NCBI RefSeq assembly: GCF_000427805.1
Contig: NZ_ATYS01000002.1
Span: 243,563-307,562 of the forward strand
Reading direction: 5' to 3'
From: Budvicia aquatica DSM 5075 = ATCC 35567
GTDB taxonomy: Bacteria > Pseudomonadota > Gammaproteobacteria > Enterobacterales > Enterobacteriaceae
Length of the DNA: 64,000 bases
Shown here: positions 22,395 to 31,570 of the stretch, one piece after another
Layout of the letters: each line of letters starts with the position of its first letter
How positions within the stretch are numbered: position 1 is the stretch's first letter
Position numbers and translations under genes: made by a program
Notes under the pieces: generated by a model
Told to the model about the DNA's origin: nothing
The model's database searches: none
What the model saw: the letters and a program-made list of their open reading frames with translations, nothing else

Positions 22395-23402
22395 ATGCAA
22401 ATCACCAAACAGGAACTCAGGGCCTGGCGGGTAGGCCCTTATATGTACCGCTGGTTTATCAGAAATTTTCCTGATGGTGGAAAGTACGCCGATGTACACA
22501 GTGCATTAATTCAATACGGTTATGTCGACTGGGCCACCAGCCTGGTTGAATATGCCTATTCACTCTGGCTGGAAAAAGAGAATTTCGCCTATCAGGAAAC
22601 TAACGCGACGGACCTCCTTGCTGAGGTCCTGAGTGATATCACCCCTCAGGTTAAAGCAGACAGGCAGGCCCTTGGTATTCAAACGCTACCGCTAACCGGA
22701 TTTATCCCCAGTGATAACAGCCCGTACACCAGAAAACTGGCGGCGGATATTGATAATTTCAAGCTGATGGATATCTATAACAGCAGCCAAATTGGCTGTG
22801 CCGGTGACAGTGCCCGCATTGGCAGTACCGGCCACAGCGCCCGAATTTCAGGCTCTGGCGTTAACGTCCAAATTGGCAGCTCCGGTGAATATGCTTGGTT
22901 AAGCAGTTCGGGCTATTCGACTCAGATTGCCAGTTCGGGGTATGGCGTAAGAGCCGGGTGTGTGGGGCATGATGTACGGGTCGGTAGCTCGGGCGATCGG
23001 GCCAGAATTGCGACGGCAGGAAATTCCTCTAAGGTCAGCAGTTCAGGCCGCGGCGTCAGGATTGCCAGCGCCGGTATGCGAGCCCGTATCGGCAGCGTCG
23101 GTGATTCCTTAAAGGTCGCCAGCTCAGGCGACTTATCCCATATTTCTAGCTTTGGTGAAGCTGCCAGAGTGGTGAGTGCCGGTGATAACTCGCGAATTGT
23201 TGCCATGGGGGAACACTCTTTGGTCGCCAGCGCCGGTTCGATAGACTATGTGGTGTTAGGCAAAGGCGGGTGTGCCAGCGTGGCTTATTTTGACGGGAAG
23301 CGCATGCGATTTGCCGTGGCCTATGAAGGGGAAGGGAATATCAGGGCCGGGGTTAAATACAGGCTGAATGACAATCATCAGTTTGTCGAATATTCAGCCT
23401 GA
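22395..23402 (+). CDS. ydhT: YdhT-like protein with about 17 nonapeptide repeats (predicted beta-solenoid)
   Basis: 335 residues. The first 125 (ELRAWRVGPYMYRWFIRNFPDGG) match the N-terminal part of E. coli YdhT. Residues about 130-282 are a near-perfect nine-residue repeat of the form xx-[RKQ]-[IV]-[GA]-S-[SA]-G-[DE], roughly 17 copies, rich in Gly, Ser and Ala: the regularity predicts a narrow beta-helix. A short C-terminal domain follows. No signal peptide. The start lies two bases after the ydhU stop. E. coli YdhT is shorter (about 270), so the repeat tract may be expanded here. Function unknown. Confidence 0.88.
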   Translation: MQITKQELRAWRVGPYMYRWFIRNFPDGGKYADVHSALIQYGYVDWATSLVEYAYSLWLEKENFAYQETNATDLLAEVLSDITPQVKADRQALGIQTLPLTGFIPSDNSPYTRKLAADIDNFKLMDIYNSSQIGCAGDSARIGSTGHSARISGSGVNVQIGSSGEYAWLSSSGYSTQIASSGYGVRAGCVGHDVRVGSSGDRARIATAGNSSKVSSSGRGVRIASAGMRARIGSVGDSLKVASSGDLSHISSFGEAARVVSAGDNSRIVAMGEHSLVASAGSIDYVVLGKGGCASVAYFDGKRMRFAVAYEGEGNIRAGVKYRLNDNHQFVEYSA

Positions 23403-23417
23403 TTATTCAGATAAATA

Positions 23418-23449
23418 AAGGCCAGCCAATTTCTTTTTTGGTTGGCCTT
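23418..23449. terminator. Terminator between convergent ydhT and hemL
   Basis: AAGGCCAGCCAA pairs with TTGGTTGGCCTT (one G-U); flanking A/T tracts allow use from both sides. Confidence 0.85.
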
Positions 23450-23475
23450 AACTTTATTCAAGCAACAGTATGGTC

Positions 23476-24759
23476 TTAAGCTAACTTAGCAAAACAACGC
23501 TCTGCGGCATCAACCGTGCGCTGGATATCTTCATCTGAGTGAGCCAGTGACATAAAGCCGGCTTCAAACGCGGAAGGTGCGAGGTAGACTCCCTCTTCCA
23601 GCATCAGATGGAAGAACGTTTTAAAGCGCTCAACGTCGCACTTCACGACGTCTTTATAACAGGTGACGGTTTTTGCATCGGTAAAGAAAATACCAAACAT
23701 GCCGCCGACATGGTTAACCACCAGCGGAATACCTTGTCTTTGAGCTGCACTAAGCAGGCCTTCAGCCAGATTTTCAGTTAACGATGACAACTGCTCATAA
23801 ACGCCTACGTCAGTTAACTGATTGAGGCAGGCAAAGCCGGCGGCCATCGCGATTGGGTTACCTGACAGCGTTCCTGCTTGGTATACCGGACCCGTTGGGG
23901 CTAATGCTTCCATAACGTCACGGCGTCCGCCAAATGCACCGACCGGCATACCGCCTCCGATGATTTTGCCTAAACAGGTTAAATCAGGGGTAACGTCATA
24001 GTAATCCTGTGCTCCGCCCAGAGCGACGCGGAAGCCGGTCATCACTTCATCAATAATCAATAGCGCGTTGTACTGGTCACAAAGCTGACGTAAGCCGGGT
24101 AAGAAGGCTTCAGACGGAGGAATACAGTTCATATTGCCGGCAACGGGCTCAACGATAATACAGGCGATTGAATCCAGGTTTTGCTCAAAGGCCTGACGGA
24201 CAGAATCCAGATCGTTATATGTACAAGTCAGCGTGTGCTTGGCAAAATCAGCCGGTACGCCGGGTGAGTTTGGTTGGCCTAAGGTTAATGCGCCAGAGCC
24301 GGCTTTTACCAGCAGGCAGTCTGCGTGACCATGATAACAGCCTTCAAACTTAATGATTTTATCGCGTCCGGTAAAACCACGGGCCAGGCGAATTGCGCTC
24401 ATGGTGGCTTCGGTGCCGGAGTTGACCATGCGGACCATGTCCATTGACGGAACTAATTCGGTCACCAGCTCAGCCATTTTGACTTCCATTTCGGTCGGAG
24501 CGCCGAAGCTTAAGCCACGCTGTACGGCTTCAATCACCGCATCACGAATGATTTCATTATTGTGACCAAGAACCATCGGGCCCCAGGATCCGACATAATC
24601 GATATAGGCTTTACCATCAGCATCGTACAGGTAGGCGCCGTCAGCCCGTTCAACAAACAGTGGTACGCCACCTACACCGGTAAATGCGCGAACCGGCGAG
24701 TTTACGCCACCCGGAATTACCTGCTGTGCCTGCGCATACAAACTTTCTGATTTACTCAT
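23476..24759 (-). CDS. hemL: Glutamate-1-semialdehyde 2,1-aminomutase
   Basis: 427-residue class III aminotransferase-fold PLP enzyme converting glutamate-1-semialdehyde to 5-aminolevulinate, the committed C5 route to haem and sirohaem. Family blocks: [50 protein letters not shown] and the PLP lysine in [17 protein letters not shown]. Length matches E. coli (426). It reads away from erpA; the clcA gene that lies between them in E. coli is missing. Confidence 0.98.
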   Translation of the reverse strand: MSKSESLYAQAQQVIPGGVNSPVRAFTGVGGVPLFVERADGAYLYDADGKAYIDYVGSWGPMVLGHNNEIIRDAVIEAVQRGLSFGAPTEMEVKMAELVTELVPSMDMVRMVNSGTEATMSAIRLARGFTGRDKIIKFEGCYHGHADCLLVKAGSGALTLGQPNSPGVPADFAKHTLTCTYNDLDSVRQAFEQNLDSIACIIVEPVAGNMNCIPPSEAFLPGLRQLCDQYNALLIIDEVMTGFRVALGGAQDYYDVTPDLTCLGKIIGGGMPVGAFGGRRDVMEALAPTGPVYQAGTLSGNPIAMAAGFACLNQLTDVGVYEQLSSLTENLAEGLLSAAQRQGIPLVVNHVGGMFGIFFTDAKTVTCYKDVVKCDVERFKTFFHLMLEEGVYLAPSAFEAGFMSLAHSDEDIQRTVDAAERCFAKLA

Positions 24760-25039
24760 TAATCGGCTCCTGCCTCATTATTTAGGATATATAGGGAGAA
24801 TGGATATCGGTCTATTCTAAAAGAACTAAGGGTAAATGACAGCTTTAGATTTTGGCTTAACGTTAGCCGCGAAAGTGACATAAGGGCTTTGGATTACTGG
24901 CCGGGGGATAAATAAAAGCCGAGTTTGGTTAATTCTATCGCTATTGATTATTGTAATATAGCCAGCGTAAGCGTAGTTTACACATTAAATATTCACCCTG
25001 TCATTTGCCGCGATGTTTAATTGCAGGGATAGTTGAGTA

Positions 25040-25072
25040 ATACTTGAACGTTTTAGTCAACTATTGGATAAT
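25040..25072 (+). promoter_or_regulatory. erpA promoter with IscR type 1 site
   Basis: The 25-base stretch 25040-25064 matches 23 of 25 positions of the IscR type 1 consensus (right half TAGTCAACTAT is perfect). It overlaps a promoter: -35 TTGAAC (25044-25049), 17 bases, -10 GATAAT (25067-25072). IscR control of erpA is established in E. coli; binding here would repress under iron-sulfur sufficiency. Confidence 0.82.
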
Positions 25073-25131
25073 CATATGATGAATAGGTTTGCCAAAGTAG
25101 CAGCCTGATACGAATAAGCTGGAGACTATTG

Positions 25132-25476
25132 ATGAGTGATTCAACTGCCTTGCCCCTGCAATTTACCGACACGGCCGCTAATAAAGTGAAGGCATTGATT
25201 GCTGATGAGAATAACCCTGAACTGAAACTGCGTGTTTATATCACCGGTGGCGGCTGTAGTGGATTCCAATATGGTTTTACCTTTGATGAAAAAGTCAACG
25301 AAGGCGATATGATTATTGAGAAACAGGGCGTTTCTCTGGTTGTCGACCCGATGAGTCTGCAATATTTAGTCGGCGGTGCCGTTGACTATACCGAAGGTCT
25401 GGAAGGGTCGCGGTTTATTATTCAGAATCCGAATGCGAAAAGTACCTGCGGTTGTGGTTCTTCGTTTAGCGTTTAA
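25132..25476 (+). CDS. erpA: Iron-sulfur cluster insertion protein ErpA (A-type carrier)
   Basis: 114 residues from the ATG at 25132 (GGAGA upstream), same length as E. coli ErpA; a TTG codon just before is not the start. Three conserved cysteines, one in [11 protein letters not shown] and two in STCGCGSSF, bind the [2Fe-2S]/[4Fe-4S] cluster delivered to targets such as IspG/IspH and respiratory enzymes. Its promoter carries an IscR site. A terminator follows directly. Confidence 0.97.
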   Translation: MSDSTALPLQFTDTAANKVKALIADENNPELKLRVYITGGGCSGFQYGFTFDEKVNEGDMIIEKQGVSLVVDPMSLQYLVGGAVDYTEGLEGSRFIIQNPNAKSTCGCGSSFSV

Positions 25477-25497
25477 TTTCAGTTTTTTAATAAACAG

Positions 25498-25521
25498 AAA
25501 GCACGGCAAAAGCCGTGCTTT
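25498..25521 (+). terminator. Terminator of erpA (first copy)
   Basis: AAAGCACGGC-AAAA-GCCGTGCTTT perfect stem. An almost identical hairpin recurs at 25836. Confidence 0.8.
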
Positions 25522-25666
25522 AGAGTGATGACAAAGTGGTTTAATTTGATTTCAGCGCGAATTTCGTCCGCATAGTTAGCATCGGAATATTGGTTTTTCC
25601 TAGCGGCCGAAGAGCGATGTTTTGAGTACTGTGGGCTCCGGGCTTAGAATCCCTAGGGGCGCTCCG

Positions 25667-25765
25667 GCTGGCAAGCCAGCTACGACCCCAACGGACAAAG
25701 CCGTAGGGAACGGCTTTGAACAACACAGAGTGTTGGCCCAAAGGGCAGGCTACAGGAAGTAGCCT
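25667..25765. repeat. String of five back-to-back hairpins
   Basis: Within 99 bases lie five perfect small palindromes: GGCTGG-CAA-GCCAGC type (25667-25680), AAAGCCG/CGGCTTT (25697-25717), CAACAC-AGA-GTGTTG (25721-25735), GCCC-AAA-GGGC (25736-25746) and AGGCTAC/GTAGCCT (25747-25765). The whole 314-base stretch 25522-25835 carries no convincing gene. It looks like a structured intergenic repeat; similar strings occur downstream of the retron and at the window end. Confidence 0.7.
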
Positions 25766-25835
25766 GTAATTCTTTCCCTACGTTTAAGCTTTTTAAGAGC
25801 AAAACGCTGATGTCCGGGCGTTTGTCAGCAGTCTG

Positions 25836-25861
25836 AAGCACGGCAAGAGCCGTGCTTTTTT
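25836..25861 (+). terminator. Second copy of the erpA-type terminator
   Basis: AAGCACGGC-AAGA-GCCGTGCTT followed by further T. Nearly the same as 25498-25521, so the hairpin-rich segment lies between two copies of one terminator. Confidence 0.8.
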
Positions 25862-25912
25862 GTGTCCGTCATTCGCTAGATATTGATTAATGCTGTTGAA
25901 TAAACCGAACGG

Positions 25913-26527
25913 TTATTTCTCCAGACTGAAGGTCGGGAGTTTTAGATTCCAGCGGATGGCGGCGAGGCGGATAGATAAGGTGAATATCATGCCGAGCATC
26001 AGGGATTTATCCAAATCGAGATTAAAGTAGTAGTGGGCGGTAGCATGCACGCAGCCACCGGCAATACAGGCGGTGGCGTAGACTTCTGTTCGCAGAATCA
26101 TCGGGATTTCTCGGGCCAGCACGTCGCGAATAATACCGCCGCCAACGCCGGTCAATACCCCCATGCAGGTTGCAACCAGCGGGCCGGTTCCGGCCAGAAA
26201 GGCTTTATTTACCCCGATGCCGACAAACACCGCCAGACCGATGGCATCGAGCACCGGTAAAATCCATTTTGGTAAACCTCTTGGGTGGCGCACCAATACA
26301 ATGGTGGCTACGCAGGTCACAAGGGCGACCACTAAGTCTGTCGGGTCAGCAACCCAGAATACCGGACCATAATCCAGCGCCATATCCCGAATGGTTCCGC
26401 CGCCAACCGCGGTAACAACCCCCAACACTAAAACCCCAAAAGGGTCCATGCGCAATTTACCTGCCAGTAGTACGCCGGAAATGGCAAAAACCGCAGTCCC
26501 TAAAATATCAAGCCAATAGACCAACAT
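25913..26527 (-). CDS. yadS: YadS, UPF0126/TRIC-family inner membrane protein
   Basis: 204 residues, about seven hydrophobic segments, two internal repeats each with the family signature GG(G)TIRD / GGGIIRD (VTAVGGGTIRDMALD and LTGVGGGIIRDVLARE). The family shares a fold with trimeric intracellular cation channels. Start preceded by GGAG. It is last in the mtn-btuF-yadS operon, 16 bases after btuF, as in E. coli. Substrate unknown. Confidence 0.92.
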   Translation of the reverse strand: MLVYWLDILGTAVFAISGVLLAGKLRMDPFGVLVLGVVTAVGGGTIRDMALDYGPVFWVADPTDLVVALVTCVATIVLVRHPRGLPKWILPVLDAIGLAVFVGIGVNKAFLAGTGPLVATCMGVLTGVGGGIIRDVLAREIPMILRTEVYATACIAGGCVHATAHYYFNLDLDKSLMLGMIFTLSIRLAAIRWNLKLPTFSLEK

Positions 26528-26543
26528 AACAGGTGCTCCAACT

Positions 26544-27404
26544 CTATGAAGTAGATGAAATTTGTGACAGCTTTTGGCATATGACTTCAGCAGCCAGCAT
26601 GATGCGTGGACCGCTACGATTAAACCAGTTTTCAGGTACTGTGATTACAGGAACATCTAACTGTCCGTGCCAGAATGTTTTAACGATTTTAACCTGCGCT
26701 TCATCACCGGAAATAATGATTGCCTGCGGTTTGCGGGTGAGCACTTGCTCACGGCTAACCTGAGGCCAGGGTACCGGGCTATCGGCAAAGATATTGTGCC
26801 CGCCACACAAAGAGACGACTTCGCTCTGAATGGTGGTCCCGGAAGTAGAAAACAAAGGTTGAGTACTAAATTGTAAAAAGACGTTCACCGGAGGTTTTCC
26901 GGGGCGGGCATATTGATCTTTAAGGGCCTGACGCTTGGCCAGAATATCGGCCGCTGCGGCGTGGGCCTGCTCCGGATGCGGGCTATATTCAGCCAGTTTA
27001 ATCAGGTTATCGGCAATAGACTGAATGCTGTTGGGGTCAGAATAGAAAATGTTGAGACCCAAATGCGTCATTTGATCCAGCGATTTCTGCGGGTTTCCTC
27101 CCCGCCACGACAAGACTAAATCCGGTTTGAGTGCCAAAATCCGTTCCAGATTGAGACCCTGCCATGATGCCACTCTTTCGAGCTTTTTTGCCTGTTGCGG
27201 ATAATCAGAATAATCGCTGGCGGCAATCAGCTTGTCGCCCATACCGGCGGCATAGGCCAGCTCAGTAAGATGCGGGGACAAACTAATGACTCGCTCAGCG
27301 CTGGCCTGAACGCTGAGACTACTAAAGCACAGACCGGCAGCCAGTAGCTTTAGGCATACCGACCGAGGGATTAGCTTAAGCAGCATCATGGCTGGCGTGG
27401 CCAT
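26544..27404 (-). CDS. btuF: Periplasmic vitamin B12-binding protein BtuF
   Basis: 286-residue class III substrate-binding protein for the BtuCDF cobalamin ABC importer. An N-terminal signal peptide ends near ASA (about residue 36); the mature part begins [17 protein letters not shown] as in E. coli. Family landmarks [36 protein letters not shown] and SREQVL are present. The ATG shares one base with the mtn stop (TAATG), so the genes are coupled. Confidence 0.94.
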   Translation of the reverse strand: MATPAMMLLKLIPRSVCLKLLAAGLCFSSLSVQASAERVISLSPHLTELAYAAGMGDKLIAASDYSDYPQQAKKLERVASWQGLNLERILALKPDLVLSWRGGNPQKSLDQMTHLGLNIFYSDPNSIQSIADNLIKLAEYSPHPEQAHAAAADILAKRQALKDQYARPGKPPVNVFLQFSTQPLFSTSGTTIQSEVVSLCGGHNIFADSPVPWPQVSREQVLTRKPQAIIISGDEAQVKIVKTFWHGQLDVPVITVPENWFNRSGPRIMLAAEVICQKLSQISSTS

Positions 27405-28105
27405 TATTTTTTCTCTGCCAAAGCGCGAAGCATGGTACTGACGATTAGTGATGACTGTTGGGCTGCTAAAATTAAGAATTCATCAAAGCTTTGATGAGAT
27501 TCTTTATCGGCAACGTCGGAGATTGCCCGCACCACAACAAATGGCACATCAAACTGGTGGCATACGTGAGCGATAGCGGTGGCTTCCATTTCAACGGCGG
27601 CAACGCTAGGGAAGGTTTTACGGATGCGTTCTAACGGGGCTGAGCCATTAATAAAGGCATCACCGCTGCAAATTAATCCTCTGACCGCATGCAGTTTGCA
27701 CTCACTAATACAGCGCTCAGCTAGCTGAACTAATAGCTTGTCGGCAATAAAAGCCACCGGACAACCGGCCATTTGACCCGGCTCATAACCAAAAGCGGTA
27801 ACGTCAACGTCGTGGTAACGAACTTCGTCAGAAACAACAATATCGCCTACGCTAAGGGTTGGATCTAATCCACCCGCAGAGCCGGTATTAATGACCAAAT
27901 CGGGGCGGCATAGCTCTAATAACAGCGTGGTGCCTAAGGCTGCGGCAACTTTACCAATGCCAGACTTCAGCAAAGCAACGTCAATACCGTTGAGCTTACC
28001 GGTATAAATCTCACATCCGGCCCGTTCAAAGGTTTCACAGTTTTCTATTTTGTCGCGAAGAAGGGTAACTTCTTGCTCCATTGCACCGATAATACCTATT
28101 TTCAT
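27404..28105 (-). CDS. mtn: 5'-methylthioadenosine/S-adenosylhomocysteine nucleosidase
   Basis: 233 residues, close to E. coli Mtn/Pfs (232). It cleaves adenine from methylthioadenosine and S-adenosylhomocysteine, feeding methionine salvage and autoinducer-2 synthesis. Catalytic Glu12 in GAMEQEV, Glu in [12 protein letters not shown] and Asp in AISDVAD are all present. First gene of mtn-btuF-yadS, divergent from dgt, as in E. coli. Confidence 0.97.
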   Translation of the reverse strand: MKIGIIGAMEQEVTLLRDKIENCETFERAGCEIYTGKLNGIDVALLKSGIGKVAAALGTTLLLELCRPDLVINTGSAGGLDPTLSVGDIVVSDEVRYHDVDVTAFGYEPGQMAGCPVAFIADKLLVQLAERCISECKLHAVRGLICSGDAFINGSAPLERIRKTFPSVAAVEMEATAIAHVCHQFDVPFVVVRAISDVADKESHQSFDEFLILAAQQSSLIVSTMLRALAEKK

Positions 28106-28393
28106 GGTGATATTCCGTTAAGTTAGGATCAATAAACTGGCGCGTAGTCTATCATGCAAATTATACAAATGAGTCGGTTGGTCACAGATAGATTTTAGCT
28201 TAACTTTGATTGGCTTTTATCTGTTGATTGGCGAATCATAGAGGTTGGTAACAAAATGGAATATGAATCGCGTAAATAGCCAGATATTCCGATACTTTTG
28301 CCAGATTCATGTTGGTTCGTTGTCAAGAATGTGTCATAACGTTAGCTAAGAGACAGAAGGCCGTTATCACTGTGAAAATATTGGGAAAATGCT

Positions 28394-29890
28394 ATGCCCG
28401 TGATTGATTTTAGCAAGCGAATTACCATTCAGCGCCCCTTTAGTTCGATGATCATTCCTGAAGGGGAATATGATATCACCCGCCAGTTTGAAAGCGATCG
28501 CGGCCGGATTATTAATTCAGCGGCCATCCGCAGGCTACAACAGAAAACCCAAGTTTTCCCGTTAGAGCGTAACGCCGCAGTGCGCAGCCGCCTCACTCAC
28601 TCAATGGAAGTGCAACAGGTCGGGCGGCATATTGCCAAAGATATTTTTAACCGGCTTCGGGAAGAGGATAAAATTAGCGAGCTTGGCTTAGATAAGCTGC
28701 TGGAATCTTTCGAGAGCATTGTAGAAATGGCCTGCCTGATGCACGACATCGGTAATCCGCCATTCGGCCATTTTGGTGAGGAGGCGATCAATAATTGGTT
28801 TGGAAAACGCCTGAATGACGGGGCCGGCGAACTTTGCCGTTATGCCTGCTTGCGATTAGAGCAACACCAGCCAGAGATCAACCGCCTGCGGCTGCGAATT
28901 TGCCAAGATTTGAGCAATTTTGAAGGCAATGCTCAGGCTATTCGATTAGTCCATACCTTGCTCAAGCTTAACCTCACCTATTCTCAGGTTGCCTGTATTC
29001 TGAAATATACCCGACCGGCCTATTGGTCCGGAGCCATCCCTGAAGCTCACAGCTATTTGATGAAGAAGCCCGGCTACTATCTGGCTGAAGAGTCTTTTGT
29101 TGATGACTTACGTCAGGAGTTAGGAATGGCCAGGTTTAATCGTTATCCGCTGACGTATATTATGGAAGCGGCTGACGATATTTCTTACTGCATTGCCGAT
29201 CTGGAAGATGCGGTAGAAAAAAAGATTTTAACCATTGAGCAGCTGTACTCCCATCTTAAGAATGCCTGGGGCGACGTGGTGGCGGGCGATCTGTTTGATA
29301 AGACCATCGGCAATGCGGTCAAAAAAATGGAGACCGGCAGTGGCTATCGGCATATAGACGATCAGTTCTTTATGTATTTACGGGTGTATACCGTCGGACA
29401 ACTGGTTCCTCGTGCTGCTCAACGATTTATTGATAATCTACCGGCTATCTTTGAAGGCTGCTTTAATCAGGCATTGCTGGAAGACAGTGATGAAGCCTTT
29501 AAGCTACTCAGCGTATATAAGCATGTCGCGTTGAAGTATGTATTCAACCACGAAGAGGTTGAGATGCTTGAGCTGCAAGGGTATCGGGTGATTAATGGGC
29601 TATTGGATATCTACAGTCCTTTGCTGGATATGCCGATGTCTGATTTTGCTAAGCTGCTCAAAGATGATAGCCACCGTGATTATTTGATCGAAACCCGGCT
29701 ATTTCATAAGTTATCCACTAAGCATCGCTTAGCCTATCAGGAAGCTATTTCTCAGCTTAGCGATCTGCCTGAACAACAGCTGGAGATTTGGGAATTCTAC
29801 TACCGCGCTCGTTTTATTCAGGACTATATCAGTGGCATGACGGATTTATACGCTTATGACGAATACCGTAAATTAATGGCCGCAGAGTAA
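28394..29890 (+). CDS. dgt: Deoxyguanosinetriphosphate triphosphohydrolase
   Basis: 498-residue HD-domain enzyme, near the 505 of E. coli Dgt, hydrolysing dGTP to deoxyguanosine and triphosphate. The HD metal site is visible as [14 protein letters not shown], then [19 protein letters not shown], and [17 protein letters not shown]. Start ATG at 28394. In E. coli degP follows dgt; here cdaR follows directly. Confidence 0.95.
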   Translation: MPVIDFSKRITIQRPFSSMIIPEGEYDITRQFESDRGRIINSAAIRRLQQKTQVFPLERNAAVRSRLTHSMEVQQVGRHIAKDIFNRLREEDKISELGLDKLLESFESIVEMACLMHDIGNPPFGHFGEEAINNWFGKRLNDGAGELCRYACLRLEQHQPEINRLRLRICQDLSNFEGNAQAIRLVHTLLKLNLTYSQVACILKYTRPAYWSGAIPEAHSYLMKKPGYYLAEESFVDDLRQELGMARFNRYPLTYIMEAADDISYCIADLEDAVEKKILTIEQLYSHLKNAWGDVVAGDLFDKTIGNAVKKMETGSGYRHIDDQFFMYLRVYTVGQLVPRAAQRFIDNLPAIFEGCFNQALLEDSDEAFKLLSVYKHVALKYVFNHEEVEMLELQGYRVINGLLDIYSPLLDMPMSDFAKLLKDDSHRDYLIETRLFHKLSTKHRLAYQEAISQLSDLPEQQLEIWEFYYRARFIQDYISGMTDLYAYDEYRKLMAAE

Positions 29891-29902
29891 ATAACAGAAA
29901 AC

Positions 29903-29937
29903 TGCCTGACTTTGCCGAAAAGAACAAAGTCAGGCGG
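29903..29937. terminator. Hairpin after dgt
   Basis: GCCTGACTTTG pairs perfectly with CAAAGTCAGGC around a ten-base loop. No T run follows on the plus strand; the minus strand has CAGTTTTC. A 3' mRNA-stabilising hairpin or weak terminator. Confidence 0.55.
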
Positions 29938-30121
29938 AAGATTGGATAAGCTGAGATGATAGCTAATCTATTTTTAACCCCCCGTAAACCTGCTGCGTCA
30001 GTGAATTGTGACTGTTCCCTCAATTTGAATAAATAAGAGACAAATATAGGCATTTGCACAATGCATATAGGAATGACTACCATTACTCTGGGATAATTAG
30101 CGTTATTTCAGAGGGTTATTC

Positions 30122-31276
30122 ATGCCTTTCTATCACCTCGATGCCAAGCTGGCGCAAGACATTGTTAATCGAACGATGCAGATTATTGATAGCAATATTA
30201 ATGTCATGGACGCCAAGGGGACGATCATCGGCAGCGGTGATGTTAACCGGATTGGGGAATTTCATGAAGGCGCATTACTGGCGCTATCTCAGGGGCGGGT
30301 GGTTGAAATTAATGAAGCGGTAGCGAATAGCCTGCACGGCGTAAAGCCCGGTGTGAATTTACCGCTGCGGGTAGAAGGTGAAGTGGTCGGGGTCATTGGC
30401 TTAACCGGCGATCCGTCATTACTACGCCAACATGGTCAGCTGGTTGGCATGGCGGCGGAGATGATGCTCGAACAGGCACGGTTATTGAATATGCTGGCGC
30501 AAGATAGCCGAATGCGTGAGGCATTGGTGCTTAATCTGATTCGCAGTGATGAGCTGCCGACCTCAATGGTTGAGTGGGCTCAGCGATTAGGTATCGATAT
30601 GGCCCAGCCCAGAGTGGTCACCATGATCGAACTGGACAGTAATTTGCTGGGGGTCGATACCTCAATGGCTGAACTCCAGCAGCTACAAAGTCTGTTAACT
30701 ATGCCCGACCGGGATAACTTAATTGCGATTGTTTCACTGACTGAAATGGTTGTGCTTCAGCCTGCCCTGAATAGTAATGGGCGCTGGGATGCAGAAGAGC
30801 ACCGCAAGCGGGTTGATAATCTATTGCTGCGTATTTCTGAAAGCAGCCGGCTAAACGTTCGGGTCTCTTTAGGCAGCCATTTTTCCGGACCGGGGTGCGT
30901 GGCCCGCTCATACAGTACGGCTAAGGCCGCTATGACGGTAGGAAAACAACGGATGCCTGACCAGCGTAGCTATTATTATCAGGATCTCATGTTGCCGGTG
31001 TTGCTCGATAGCTTACGCGGCGGCTGGCAGATTAATGAATTAAGTCGCCCGTTGGTAAAGCTAAAGGCCATGGACAACAATGGCCTGTTACGCAGAACGC
31101 TATTGGCGTGGTTTAATCATAATATGCACCCCGGAGCCACTGTTAAGTCACTCTATATTCACCGAAATACGTTGGATTATCGTTTAAACCGTATCTCAGA
31201 AATTACCGGGCTCAATTTGCGTAAGTTTGATGACCATATGCAGCTGTACATTGCACTGCAATTGGATAATGAGTAA
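30122..31276 (+). CDS. cdaR: Carbohydrate diacid regulator CdaR (SdaR)
   Basis: 384 residues, E. coli CdaR 385. N-terminal sugar-diacid recognition domain (LDAKLAQDIVNRTMQIIDSN, MDAKGTIIGSGD), a GGDEF-like PucR middle part and C-terminal PucR helix-turn-helix (VKSLYIHRNTLDYRLNRI). It activates glucarate, galactarate and glycerate catabolism in E. coli, where its targets lie at other loci. Here garD and the gudPXD-garLRK genes lie within 11 kb, separated from cdaR only by the retron. Confidence 0.95.
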   Translation: MPFYHLDAKLAQDIVNRTMQIIDSNINVMDAKGTIIGSGDVNRIGEFHEGALLALSQGRVVEINEAVANSLHGVKPGVNLPLRVEGEVVGVIGLTGDPSLLRQHGQLVGMAAEMMLEQARLLNMLAQDSRMREALVLNLIRSDELPTSMVEWAQRLGIDMAQPRVVTMIELDSNLLGVDTSMAELQQLQSLLTMPDRDNLIAIVSLTEMVVLQPALNSNGRWDAEEHRKRVDNLLLRISESSRLNVRVSLGSHFSGPGCVARSYSTAKAAMTVGKQRMPDQRSYYYQDLMLPVLLDSLRGGWQINELSRPLVKLKAMDNNGLLRRTLLAWFNHNMHPGATVKSLYIHRNTLDYRLNRISEITGLNLRKFDDHMQLYIALQLDNE

Positions 31277-31296
31277 CTGATTAAGATATTTGGAAA

Positions 31297-31326
31297 TTGT
31301 AATTGATTCCAAAACGTGATTAGAAT
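31297..31326 (+). promoter_or_regulatory. Predicted promoter of the retron RNA
   Basis: -35 TTGTAA (31297-31302), 18 bases, -10 TAGAAT (31321-31326). The start would fall at about 31333, exactly the first base of the a1 repeat. An inverted repeat TTTGGAA/TTCCAAA (31290-31313) overlaps the -35. Confidence 0.55.
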
Positions 31327-31332
31327 ACCTCA

Positions 31333-31517
31333 GATAGAGGCAATAGCTTATCCGGGGAATCTTATCCGGATCCGCTGGCGAGTCGTCACCGGATAATCGA
31401 TATCTGAGCTATAGACCCTAAGTTGCTCCGAAGTACCTCAGCACACTTCGTGTGCGACGCCTTTGGCTGAGTACGTCTGCGCACCTTAGGGTATCGTTTT
31501 ATAGTATTGCCTCTATC
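31333..31517 (+). ncRNA. Retron msr-msd non-coding RNA
   Basis: The region is bounded by a perfect 13-base inverted repeat: a1 GATAGAGGCAATA (31333-31345) and a2 TATTGCCTCTATC (31505-31517). Directly after a1 comes AGC, whose G (31346) is the expected branching guanosine. The msr part holds TTATCCGG twice and one CCGGATAA (stem near 31388-31396). The msd part is a long hairpin: outer stem ACCCTAAG (31415) with CTTAGGGT (31485-31492), then GTACCTCAG with CTGAGTAC, and an apical CACAC-TTCG-TGTG. The reverse transcriptase starts 53 bases downstream. Predicted msDNA is about 80 nt. Confidence 0.85.
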
Positions 31518-31570
31518 CCCTCTGTCATGATGAACTCTCTGGCGGGCGATAAAATATAAAACAGGGAAAT

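Noticed and set aside
22922..23206. Minus-strand open frame opposite the ydhT repeats
   Set aside because: Antisense to the repeat tract and caused by its regular codon pattern.
25541..25741. 66-codon minus-strand frame in the hairpin string
   Set aside because: It runs across palindromes of an intergenic repeat and resembles no protein.
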